From Flavobacteriales bacterium (GTDB taxonomy: Bacteria > Bacteroidota > Bacteroidia > Flavobacteriales > Flavobacteriaceae), in the NCBI GenBank assembly GCA_027033875.1, contig JALVKK010000050.1, positions 1 through 5,860 of the forward strand: a stretch of DNA of 5,860 bases, given 5' to 3'. Position numbers and translations under genes: made by a program. The notes under the pieces are model-generated. The model was not told where the DNA came from, ran no database searches, and worked only from the letters and a program-made list of their open reading frames with translations. Shown piece after piece: positions 1-5,860 of this stretch (position 1 is its first letter; every line of letters begins with the position of its first letter).

Positions 1-1025
1 TCAGAAAAAGCGGAAGCTATATTGCTCATCAAATCAATTTGTTCTATTAACATTTGAGCCAGTTCGTTGAACTTTTGTTTGATACCGGGCGCTTTCGGGT
101 TAAACGTCATCTGAAAACTTTGAATGCTCAACCGCATCGGGGTCAAAGGATTTTTTATTTCATGTGCTACTTGCCGTGCCATATTGCGCCATGCTTCTTC
201 GCGTTCCGTTTGCGCCAGTTTTTTGGCACTTTCTTCCAGTTTATCCACCATGTTATTGTATGTTTCTATTAGCCGACTGATTTCTTCATTAGGGTTTTTA
301 ACAATAATTTTTTTGTTTTCTTTTGAAAATGAAATTTTTTTTAAAATATCATTTACGGTATTCAACGATTTGGTAATATAACGGGATAAAAAATACGAAA
401 GAACTATAGCGAGTAGAAACATAAAAAAATATATAAATCCTAAATTTTTGAGAAACTCTTCCAATTCTTTTTTGTAAAAAGTGCTGTCAGCCAAATACGG
501 CAAATTCAGTATGGCAATAGGCTTAAATTGAGGATTGTAAATATAGCTGAATGAGGATTGATATTCACCGTTCTTGCTTTCATGTTTGATGATATATCTT
601 TTATCTGGATTTGCATCAATATGTTTAATGATTTCAGCCGAAATATGTTTTACGGAATCTTGCTCTCTTTTTATATGCCACAAAGAACTAACGATTAAAT
701 TGCCATCCAAATCATATATATTTATCGGCATTTTATGAATACGAGACAATTCGCTGATACTGGACAAACCCCGTGTATTGCCGTTTGATTTGAATATATA
801 TTTGAGTTTGGAGGTTTTAATTTCAAAACTGGTATTTTCTAAAATACTGTTTATGTGGACTTTAACCGCTGTTTCTTTTCTAAGCAGACGTTTTTTGTGA
901 TAGTCTTCCGCTTCTTCTTTGTACTGCAAAACCGTAACTATCAATATCATAATAGAAGCCATAAAGACCAATCCTATCATCGATAAAAAAATTTTAGCCC
1001 GCAAAGAAGTCGGTGTAAATTTCAT
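1..1025 (-). CDS. Sensor histidine kinase, NtrY-like, C-terminus cut off by window edge
   Basis: The minus-strand frame is open from an ATG at 1023-1025 to the left edge, giving 341 residues with no stop. Seen: a hydrophobic segment at about residues 11-34, a periplasmic region of about 155 residues (35-190), a second membrane segment at about 192-214, a HAMP-like linker at about 212-268, then a dimerisation/phosphoacceptor helix with the H-box AHEIKNPLTPMRLS. His288 is the predicted autophosphorylation site. The H-box with LTPM and the following helix, ending NIASAFS, resemble NtrY-type kinases. The HATPase domain (N, G1, G2 boxes) must lie beyond base 1, so the gene is partial here, not demonstrably truncated. 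Such kinases sit in the inner membrane and pass phosphate to a response regulator; none is visible. The periplasmic sensor matches no fold I recognise and its ligand is unknown. The start is chosen because positively charged residues directly precede the first membrane helix. It is divergent from the thioredoxin-like gene. Confidence 0.93.
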   Translation of the reverse strand, partial: MKFTPTSLRAKIFLSMIGLVFMASIMILIVTVLQYKEEAEDYHKKRLLRKETAVKVHINSILENTSFEIKTSKLKYIFKSNGNTRGLSSISELSRIHKMPINIYDLDGNLIVSSLWHIKREQDSVKHISAEIIKHIDANPDKRYIIKHESKNGEYQSSFSYIYNPQFKPIAILNLPYLADSTFYKKELEEFLKNLGFIYFFMFLLAIVLSYFLSRYITKSLNTVNDILKKISFSKENKKIIVKNPNEEISRLIETYNNMVDKLEESAKKLAQTEREEAWRNMARQVAHEIKNPLTPMRLSIQSFQMTFNPKAPGIKQKFNELAQMLIEQIDLMSNIASAFS

Positions 1026-1034
1026 AAAATGAAT

Positions 1035-1062
1035 TTTGTCAAAATTACGATTTTTTGACAAA
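1035..1062. repeat. 10-bp perfect inverted repeat just upstream of the kinase gene
   Basis: The arms TTTGTCAAAA (1035-1044) and TTTTGACAAA (1053-1062) are exact reverse complements separated by 8 bases. Each arm is itself close to an odd palindrome of the form TTTTG-N-CAAAA. The left arm overlaps a minus-strand TAATTTTG box (1047-1040). Placement 10 bases before the kinase start codon fits an operator or a short 5' leader hairpin, but AT-rich DNA yields such repeats by chance and no regulator is known. Confidence 0.4.
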
Positions 1063-1146
1063 TAATTTTGTTAATAATCTTATAGAAAGCGAGGTTATTG
1101 ATAAATTGTAAAAATAAAAATACTGCAATACCGGAAATCTTTTGAT

Positions 1147-1154
1147 CAAATCTA
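1147..1154 (-). promoter_or_regulatory. Candidate -7 box (TAGATTTG) for the kinase gene
   Basis: Read on the minus strand, this octamer fits the Bacteroidota sigma-factor -7 consensus TAnnTTTG. It would give a leader of roughly 115 bases to the kinase start. No TTG -33 box is seen at the usual 19-21 base spacing, so support is the -7 match alone. A second match, TAATTTTG at 1047-1040, would leave a leader of under about 10 bases and is less likely to be the working promoter. Confidence 0.3.
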
Positions 1155-1156
1155 TT

Positions 1157-1164
1157 TATATTTG
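1157..1164 (+). promoter_or_regulatory. Candidate -7 box (TATATTTG) for the thioredoxin-like gene
   Basis: The octamer matches the Bacteroidota -7 consensus TAnnTTTG and lies 35 bases before the ATG at 1200, implying a leader of roughly 25-30 bases. A TTTG occurs at 1141-1144, but only 12 bases upstream, which is shorter than the usual -33 spacing. That TTTG is half of the palindrome TTTGATCAAA (1141-1150), which would place a possible operator inside the promoter. Confidence 0.4.
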
Positions 1165-1199
1165 CAAAAAAGTGTATTAATCTTTAACATATTATTAAA

Positions 1200-2000
1200 A
1201 TGAGAGCCAAATTTTTTAGTTTTATTTCGATTTATTTGATTGGTTTTGGCACTTTTGCACAAATTAACCAATACAATGTAGGCGATACGGTAAACAATTT
1301 TACCCTAACGGATACGGACGGCCAAACTTATACATTATATGATATCTTAAATCAAGGCAAATATGTTTATATCGATTTTTTTGCGACAAATTGTGGTACT
1401 TGTCAAGCAAAAATACCTGTTTTTAATGCTTTCTATGACAAATACGGTTGCAATGCCGGAGATGTATTTTGCCTGTCGATTGAAGTAGGTGGTCATAATA
1501 ATGCCGATGTTATGGCATTTGAACAACAATATGGTGGCAATACACACCATGCTCCGGCTGTAAGTGTTGACGGTGGTGCTTCTACCGTCGTAACCGATTT
1601 CGGTATCTCGACATATCCGGTTATTTGTGGTATTGACCCTGCAAAAAAACTTTTTATTGAGAATGTTTCTCCGGTTCAAGATGTCAATGATATAGCACAA
1701 TCTTTTCCTAGTAACTTTAATCCGCCGGTTATGCAATGTTCGGGTGATATAGAAAGGACCAATGCAGATATTATAAAGATTTTTCCGATTCCCGTTAGGC
1801 ACACTATTCATATCTCAACACCAAATACCGGATGGTATATAGTCAAAATCTTTGATGTCAACGGACAACAAGTTTTGACACAAAAATTTTTTCGAACTAA
1901 TGAGTTTTTGTTAAATGTAGATCTCAAAAACGGTATTTATTTATTGAAAATATCCAATGAAAAAAACCTTCGATATCAACAAATTGTTGTGATCAATTGA
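1200..2000 (+). CDS. Secreted thioredoxin-fold protein with T9SS sorting domain
   Basis: A 266-residue protein. Residues 1-20 form a signal peptide (charged MRAK, then a hydrophobic core, ending TFA-Q). Residues about 25-170 look like a redoxin/TlpA-type thioredoxin fold: a GDTVNNFTLTDTDG opening strand, then YIDFFATNCGTCQ with the redox pair Cys65-x-x-Cys68, and a cis-proline candidate at Pro140 (TYPV). Residues about 192-266 look like a T9SS type A C-terminal sorting domain: FPIPV, KIFDVNGQQV, DLKNGIYLLKIS and a beta-rich end. Known of the family: Sec exports the protein to the periplasm, T9SS moves it across the outer membrane, and the C-terminal domain is usually removed when the protein is released or anchored. 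Thiol-disulfide exchange outside the cell is inferred; the substrate is unknown. Extra cysteines are at 84, 91, 143 and 180. Upstream sequence is A-rich with no Shine-Dalgarno, as is common in this phylum. The receptor gene follows after 56 bases. Confidence 0.88.
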   Translation: MRAKFFSFISIYLIGFGTFAQINQYNVGDTVNNFTLTDTDGQTYTLYDILNQGKYVYIDFFATNCGTCQAKIPVFNAFYDKYGCNAGDVFCLSIEVGGHNNADVMAFEQQYGGNTHHAPAVSVDGGASTVVTDFGISTYPVICGIDPAKKLFIENVSPVQDVNDIAQSFPSNFNPPVMQCSGDIERTNADIIKIFPIPVRHTIHISTPNTGWYIVKIFDVNGQQVLTQKFFRTNEFLLNVDLKNGIYLLKISNEKNLRYQQIVVIN

Positions 2001-2005
2001 ACCTT

Positions 2006-2037
2006 TTTGTTTTTTTATCATTTTTTTTCATATATTG
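2006..2037 (+). promoter_or_regulatory. Candidate promoter for the TonB-dependent receptor
   Basis: TTTG at 2006-2009 is followed, after 21 bases, by TATATTG at 2031-2037. This resembles the Bacteroidota pattern TTTG / 19-21 bases / TAnnTTTG with one base missing from the -7 box. Transcription would start near 2042-2045, leaving a very short leader before the ATG at 2057. If real, the receptor can be transcribed apart from the upstream gene. The tract is T-rich, so the match could be chance. Confidence 0.35.
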
Positions 2038-2056
2038 CAATGATTAACCAAAATAA

Positions 2057-4951
2057 ATGACCATGAAAAAAATTATTTTATCAGTTTTGTTTTTAAGTCT
2101 TTTCTTTAACGGATTGGCTCAAAAATTAGAAGGAAGAGTTGTTGACCAAGCAAATGATCCCGTTGCAGGTGCCAATGTGTATGTAAAAGAAACACAACAA
2201 GGTGTCATTACGGATTTTGAAGGTAATTTTTCTATTGATGTGAAAGAGTTTCCGATAACCATTGAAATATCTTTTGTAGGCTACAAGCCGGTAACCAGAC
2301 AATTGAACGGACCGGAAACTTTAAATATAGTTTTGGAAGAAAACAATGAGTTTTTGGACGATGTAGTCGTAACGGCGTCGCGTGGTAAAGAAAAAATCAA
2401 AGAATCGCCGGTAAGTATCGAACGGATGAGTTTAAAGGAAATTCGCCGTACGAGTGCGCCGTCTTTTTATGACGGATTGAGTAATTTGAAAGGTGTTGAT
2501 TTGAATACGAATTCTTTAACTTTTCAGTCGGTTAATACGCGTGGTTTTGCAACCTTTTCCAACAATCGTTTTTTACAATTGATTGACGGAATGGACAATA
2601 CATCTCCTGCTTTAAATTTTCCCTTGGGCAATTTGATAGGTATCAACGAACTCGATGTACAAAGTGTTGAAATATTGCCCGGAGCCGCTTCGGCGCTTTA
2701 CGGTGCTAATGCGTTTAACGGTGTTTTGAATATGCGGAGTAAAAATCCGTTTTCGTATAAAGGTTTAAGTGCTTATGTAAAATACGGTGTAACCCAACAG
2801 GAAGCTGCAGGCACTAATCCTTATAACGATTTCGGTGTGCGCTACGCTTGGGGTGGCGAATATGCAGCTGCCAAAGTGAATTTTTCATTCTTAAAAGGAA
2901 CGGACTGGTTTGCTGTTGACGAGAGGGATATCGATATGGATCCTTTTAATGCGACCGTAAAAGGTAGTAGGGCAAGCAATCCGTCTTATGACGGTATGAA
3001 TATTTACGGTGATGAGATAGCGTCAACGGTTGATATGAATCATGTATTTGACGGTACGCCGCTTGCCTTATTAAATCGTGATGAAATAGTAAGAATCTCC
3101 CGAACCGGCTATGCCGAAAAAGATTTAACCGATTACAAAGCCAAGAGTTTAAAAGCCGATGTGGCTTTTCATTATCGTCCGAGCGGTCAACCCGGCAAAT
3201 TGGAATTTGTCTGGAACTCCCGTTTCGGAACAGGACAAACGATATATCAAGGCGCCAACCGGTATGTCTTAAAAGATTTTTTTATACACCAACACAAATT
3301 GGAGGTTAAAAACACAAATTGGTTTATTCGCGGCTATTATACCGGTGAAGATGCCGGAAATTCGTATGATACAAGATTTACAGCTTGGAATATCAATCGT
3401 AAATGGTTATCCGATAAAGAATGGTTTACTTATTATTTAGCCCGTTATTCTTTGGCTCGAAGCGGTATTTTGTTTGATGACGTTACCGGTTATCCCGCTA
3501 TTATCGGTGGGGTTCCCGTTCCCGATCCGCATGGACCATATTCTAAGGCAGAAGCACATCAAATTGCACGTCAATATGCCGATTATGGTACTATGGCATT
3601 AGGACAACCAAAACCGACCCGTTTCTTGCCCGGAACTAAAGAATTTTATCAAGCTTTCAACGAAGTCATCAATGATCCGGATTTTAAAACCGGTGGTAAA
3701 TTTATTGACAATACAAATTTAAAACACATAGAAGGAAATTATAATTTTAGAGATTTGCTTAACTTTGCCGAAATTCAAGTCGGCGGATCGTTAAGACGCT
3801 TTTCTTTACATTCCGAAGGAACCATTTTTACCGATTATCCCGATTTGGATCCTATCAATATCGATGAATCGGCGGCATATATTCAAGTCAGTAAAAAATT
3901 GATGAATAAGCGCTTAAAATTAGCTACTTCATTGCGTTATGATAAACAAAAGAACTTTGACGGTAATTTTTCACCGCGTTTTTCGGCTGTATATTCCGCC
4001 GGTGAAAACAAAGAACATAATTTCAGATTGTCTTTTCAAACCGGTTTTAGAAATCCGACAACTCAAGATTTATATATCGGATTAAATCTGGGACCTATCA
4101 GTTTGGTAGGCGCTTCGCCCGACAATTGGGATCGTTACAAAGAAACCGTTACGGCTACCGATCCTAATACCAATACCGAATTTCCCGTAACAATAACCGG
4201 ACGAGATGCTTATACCAATGCTTATACTTTGAGTTCTTTTATCAAATTTGCTCAAACTAATGACCCGACGTTTTTAGAACCCGTAAAAATAGGTAAAATC
4301 AGCCCCGAACAAGTCAGTACCATTGAATTCGGATACCGAGGCAGTTTGATAAGAAATTTGAGTTTGGATATGGCGGTTTATTACAATAGCTACAAAAATT
4401 TTGGTGCCGGAACCCGTGTAATGGCATTGTCGAGTGAAGTGGGAACGACTGATAATATACCCAATGCCATGCCGGCTATATTAAGCGGTGCTTACAAAGC
4501 TTTTCAATTATATACCAATGCCAAATCGACAGTTACCTCTTATGGTGCCGATTTCGGTTTCAATTACAAAATGGGCGATTACTTGATAGGTTTAATCTAT
4601 GATTATGCCAAATTTGAATATTCCGAATCGGAAGGCGAAGATTTTCAAGCCGGATTCAATACACCCGAACATCGGGTTAAACTGTCTTTGGCTAACGATC
4701 AATTGTACAAAGGTTTAGGTTTTAAACTTGATTATAAATATCAAACGGAATATTTGTGGGAATCTTCCTTTGCCAATGCCATGGTACCGGCTCGCAGTGT
4801 ATTAGATGCACAAATCAGCTATCGTCTCAAAAAATACCGTACCAAAATCAAAATAGGCGGTTCCAATATTCTAGGAACCGAATACTTACCGGCACCCGGA
4901 ACGGGAATGGTCGGAAGTATATATTATATCGGTTTGACTTACGGAAATTAA
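2057..4951 (+). CDS. TonB-dependent outer-membrane receptor with carboxypeptidase-regulatory-like domain
   Basis: A full-length receptor of 964 residues. A signal peptide ends at about residue 21 (NGLA-Q). Residues about 23-95 form a CarboxypepD_reg-like beta-sandwich (LEGRVVDQANDPVAGANVYV, then TDFEGNFSI and SFVGYKP). DDVVVTASR at 101-109 marks the start of the plug, which continues through NTRGF (160-164), LIDGMDN (175-181) and SVEILPGAASALYGANAFNG (203-222). The rest is a 22-strand-type beta barrel with typical elements such as SFQTGFRNPTTQDLYIGL. Its role is TonB/ExbBD-driven import of a scarce substrate across the outer membrane. The plug and early barrel match a widespread Bacteroidota receptor family whose substrate I cannot assign. 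No SusD-like gene follows, so it is not a typical glycan SusCD pair. ATG 2057 and ATG 2063 are both possible starts; the second gives MKKIILSV, a more typical signal-peptide beginning. The protein ends Tyr-Gly-Asn, so the usual terminal aromatic residue is two positions inward. Confidence 0.95.
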   Translation: MTMKKIILSVLFLSLFFNGLAQKLEGRVVDQANDPVAGANVYVKETQQGVITDFEGNFSIDVKEFPITIEISFVGYKPVTRQLNGPETLNIVLEENNEFLDDVVVTASRGKEKIKESPVSIERMSLKEIRRTSAPSFYDGLSNLKGVDLNTNSLTFQSVNTRGFATFSNNRFLQLIDGMDNTSPALNFPLGNLIGINELDVQSVEILPGAASALYGANAFNGVLNMRSKNPFSYKGLSAYVKYGVTQQEAAGTNPYNDFGVRYAWGGEYAAAKVNFSFLKGTDWFAVDERDIDMDPFNATVKGSRASNPSYDGMNIYGDEIASTVDMNHVFDGTPLALLNRDEIVRISRTGYAEKDLTDYKAKSLKADVAFHYRPSGQPGKLEFVWNSRFGTGQTIYQGANRYVLKDFFIHQHKLEVKNTNWFIRGYYTGEDAGNSYDTRFTAWNINRKWLSDKEWFTYYLARYSLARSGILFDDVTGYPAIIGGVPVPDPHGPYSKAEAHQIARQYADYGTMALGQPKPTRFLPGTKEFYQAFNEVINDPDFKTGGKFIDNTNLKHIEGNYNFRDLLNFAEIQVGGSLRRFSLHSEGTIFTDYPDLDPINIDESAAYIQVSKKLMNKRLKLATSLRYDKQKNFDGNFSPRFSAVYSAGENKEHNFRLSFQTGFRNPTTQDLYIGLNLGPISLVGASPDNWDRYKETVTATDPNTNTEFPVTITGRDAYTNAYTLSSFIKFAQTNDPTFLEPVKIGKISPEQVSTIEFGYRGSLIRNLSLDMAVYYNSYKNFGAGTRVMALSSEVGTTDNIPNAMPAILSGAYKAFQLYTNAKSTVTSYGADFGFNYKMGDYLIGLIYDYAKFEYSESEGEDFQAGFNTPEHRVKLSLANDQLYKGLGFKLDYKYQTEYLWESSFANAMVPARSVLDAQISYRLKKYRTKIKIGGSNILGTEYLPAPGTGMVGSIYYIGLTYGN

Positions 4952-4952
4952 T

Positions 4953-4986
4953 AATAAATCGGCTGCCATTCGGCAGCCGATTTATT
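4953..4986. terminator. Bidirectional hairpin terminator between convergent genes
   Basis: A perfect 15-bp stem (arms 4953-4967 and 4972-4986) with the four-base loop ATTC. The loop-proximal core is GC-rich (CGGCTGCC/GGCAGCCG) and the outer part is AT-rich, so a U-rich stretch follows the core whichever strand is transcribed. It begins 2 bases after the receptor stop and lies 24 bases from the dehydrogenase stop, so it can end both converging transcripts. Confidence 0.9.
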
Positions 4987-5009
4987 TATAAAAAGTTTAT
5001 AAGATTTGA

Positions 5010-5860
5010 TTATAAAATTAAATCCGCTTCTTTGTGGTATTTTTTTGATAAATTCATCAGCATGTCTTTTACCATAGCTTCCAAATCGTATTGATGTTGC
5101 CATTGCCAATCTTTTCGAGCGATATTATCGTCGATGGATTCCGGCCAAGAATCCGCTATGGCTTGTCGAAAATCCGGCTGGTATAAGATATGAAAATCCG
5201 GTAACAATTTTCGTATGCTCTCAGCCAATTCTTCCGGGGTAAAACTGATACCGGCAATATTGTAAGAGTTATGAATACTCAAGGTGTCTTTGTCAGCTTC
5301 CATAATTTGGATTGTTGCTCTAATGGCATCGGGCATATACATCATTGGTAGTCGGGTATGAGCATCTAAAAATGAGGTGTAGTGTCCTTTGGTAAGTGCT
5401 TCATGAAAAATTTCGACGGCATAATCCGTAGTACCACCACCGGGCATGGTTTTCCAACTGATAATACCGGGATAACGCACACTGCGTACATCAACGTTGT
5501 AATGTTCGCGATAGTATTCTATCCAACGTTCACCGGCTAACTTGCTGATACCGTAAACCGTATTGGGATCCATAACGGTGTATTGCTGAGTATTGATACG
5601 GGGGGTGTGTGGTCCGAATACTGCAATGGAACTGGGCCAAAACAGTTTTTTGATATAGCCTTCTTTTGCCAATTCCAAGACATTAAATAAGACTTGCATA
5701 TTGATTTGCCAGGCTTTTCCGGGCATTTTTTCGGCATTGGCTGATAAGATAGCCGCCATCAAATAGACTTCATCTATTTGATGTGAGATGAGCGCTTGAC
5801 GTACAGCTTCCTTGTCTGTTGCATCAAGTAAGATAAAATGTTGGTCACTTATTTCAGGTT
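5010..5860 (-). CDS. tdh: L-threonine 3-dehydrogenase, short-chain type, N-terminus beyond window edge
   Basis: The frame is open from the right edge to a TAA at 5012-5010, giving 282 visible residues. This is an NAD-dependent epimerase/dehydratase-like (extended short-chain) protein. Seen: LMAAILSANAEKMPGKAW and the following NVLELAKE helix, the catalytic Ser region WPSSIAVFGP (visible residues 75-83), the catalytic pair Tyr102 and Lys106 in NTVYGISK, RYPGIISWKTMPGGGTTDYA, and PMMYMPDAIRATI. The PGGGTTDYA and MDPNTVYG blocks are typical of the GalE-like threonine dehydrogenases. Known reaction: L-threonine + NAD+ gives 2-amino-3-oxobutanoate + NADH in the cytoplasm; a CoA ligase (Kbl) then makes glycine and acetyl-CoA. 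It is not homologous to the zinc-dependent Tdh of E. coli, though the name is shared. The family is about 310-320 residues, so roughly 35 residues, including the GxxGxxG NAD-binding loop, should lie past base 5860. It is convergent with the receptor gene. A nucleotide-sugar epimerase is the less likely alternative. Confidence 0.92.
   Translation of the reverse strand, partial: PEISDQHFILLDATDKEAVRQALISHQIDEVYLMAAILSANAEKMPGKAWQINMQVLFNVLELAKEGYIKKLFWPSSIAVFGPHTPRINTQQYTVMDPNTVYGISKLAGERWIEYYREHYNVDVRSVRYPGIISWKTMPGGGTTDYAVEIFHEALTKGHYTSFLDAHTRLPMMYMPDAIRATIQIMEADKDTLSIHNSYNIAGISFTPEELAESIRKLLPDFHILYQPDFRQAIADSWPESIDDNIARKDWQWQHQYDLEAMVKDMLMNLSKKYHKEADLIL

Noticed and set aside
54..381. Two plus-strand reading frames (72 and 85 codons) at the left edge
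   Set aside because: They overlap each other and lie antisense to the kinase H-box and HAMP region, which has strong family motifs.
1347..1811. 154-codon minus-strand reading frame inside the thioredoxin-like gene
   Set aside because: It lies wholly opposite a gene with a clear signal peptide, CxxC motif and sorting domain, and its translation shows no recognisable domain.
2004..2029. T-rich tract after the thioredoxin-like gene as an intrinsic terminator
   Set aside because: No GC-containing stem precedes it; only the short palindrome TCAATTGA lies before the tract. It fits the promoter of the next gene better.
3291..3322. 12-bp direct repeat AACACAAATTGG at 3291-3302 and 3311-3322 in the receptor gene
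   Set aside because: The copies are read in different frames and encode different residues within a normal barrel sequence, so coincidence is the simplest explanation.
4756..5094. 112-codon plus-strand frame over the end of the receptor gene
   Set aside because: It overlaps the receptor barrel in another frame, crosses the terminator hairpin and runs antisense into the dehydrogenase.
5537..5737. 66-codon minus-strand frame within the dehydrogenase
   Set aside because: It is an alternative frame of the same DNA; the dehydrogenase frame carries the catalytic motifs.
5760..5762. TTG as the start codon of the dehydrogenase
   Set aside because: The frame stays open to the right edge and the upstream 32 codons (for example HFILLDATDKEAVRQAL) match the family, so the true start is outside the window.

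Overview
The window looks like ordinary chromosomal DNA from a Bacteroidota (flavobacteria-like) species. The evidence is AT-rich DNA, a Type IX secretion (T9SS) C-terminal sorting domain, a TonB-dependent receptor with an N-terminal carboxypeptidase-regulatory-like domain, a Bacteroidota-type short-chain L-threonine dehydrogenase, and -7 boxes of the form TAnnTTTG in the intergenic DNA. I cannot name the genus from the sequence alone.

Layout, left to right. (1) Bases 1-1025, minus strand: the N-terminal 341 residues of a membrane sensor histidine kinase. It has two membrane segments around a periplasmic sensor, a HAMP linker and an NtrY-like H-box, and it runs off the left edge before its ATPase domain. 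(2) Bases 1026-1199: an AT-rich divergent intergenic region with several promoter-like boxes and TTTTG/CAAA palindromes. (3) Bases 1200-2000, plus strand: a secreted thioredoxin-fold protein with a CxxC motif and a T9SS sorting tail. (4) Bases 2057-4951, plus strand: a full-length 964-residue TonB-dependent outer-membrane receptor with no SusD-like partner next to it. (5) Bases 4953-4986: a perfect 15-bp hairpin that probably ends transcription from both sides. (6) Bases 5010-5860, minus strand: L-threonine 3-dehydrogenase, cut at the right edge so that its N-terminal NAD-binding loop is missing.

How they may work together. The thioredoxin-like protein and the receptor are co-oriented, 56 bases apart, and both act at or outside the outer membrane, so they may be expressed together; a promoter candidate of its own lies before the receptor. 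The kinase is divergent from this pair and could share regulatory DNA with it, but nothing in the sequence proves control. The dehydrogenase is convergent and metabolically separate (threonine to glycine).

I see no mobile element, CRISPR array, RNA gene or clearly novel system. The points most worth a second look are the palindromes in the divergent intergenic region and the T9SS-exported redox protein beside the receptor.
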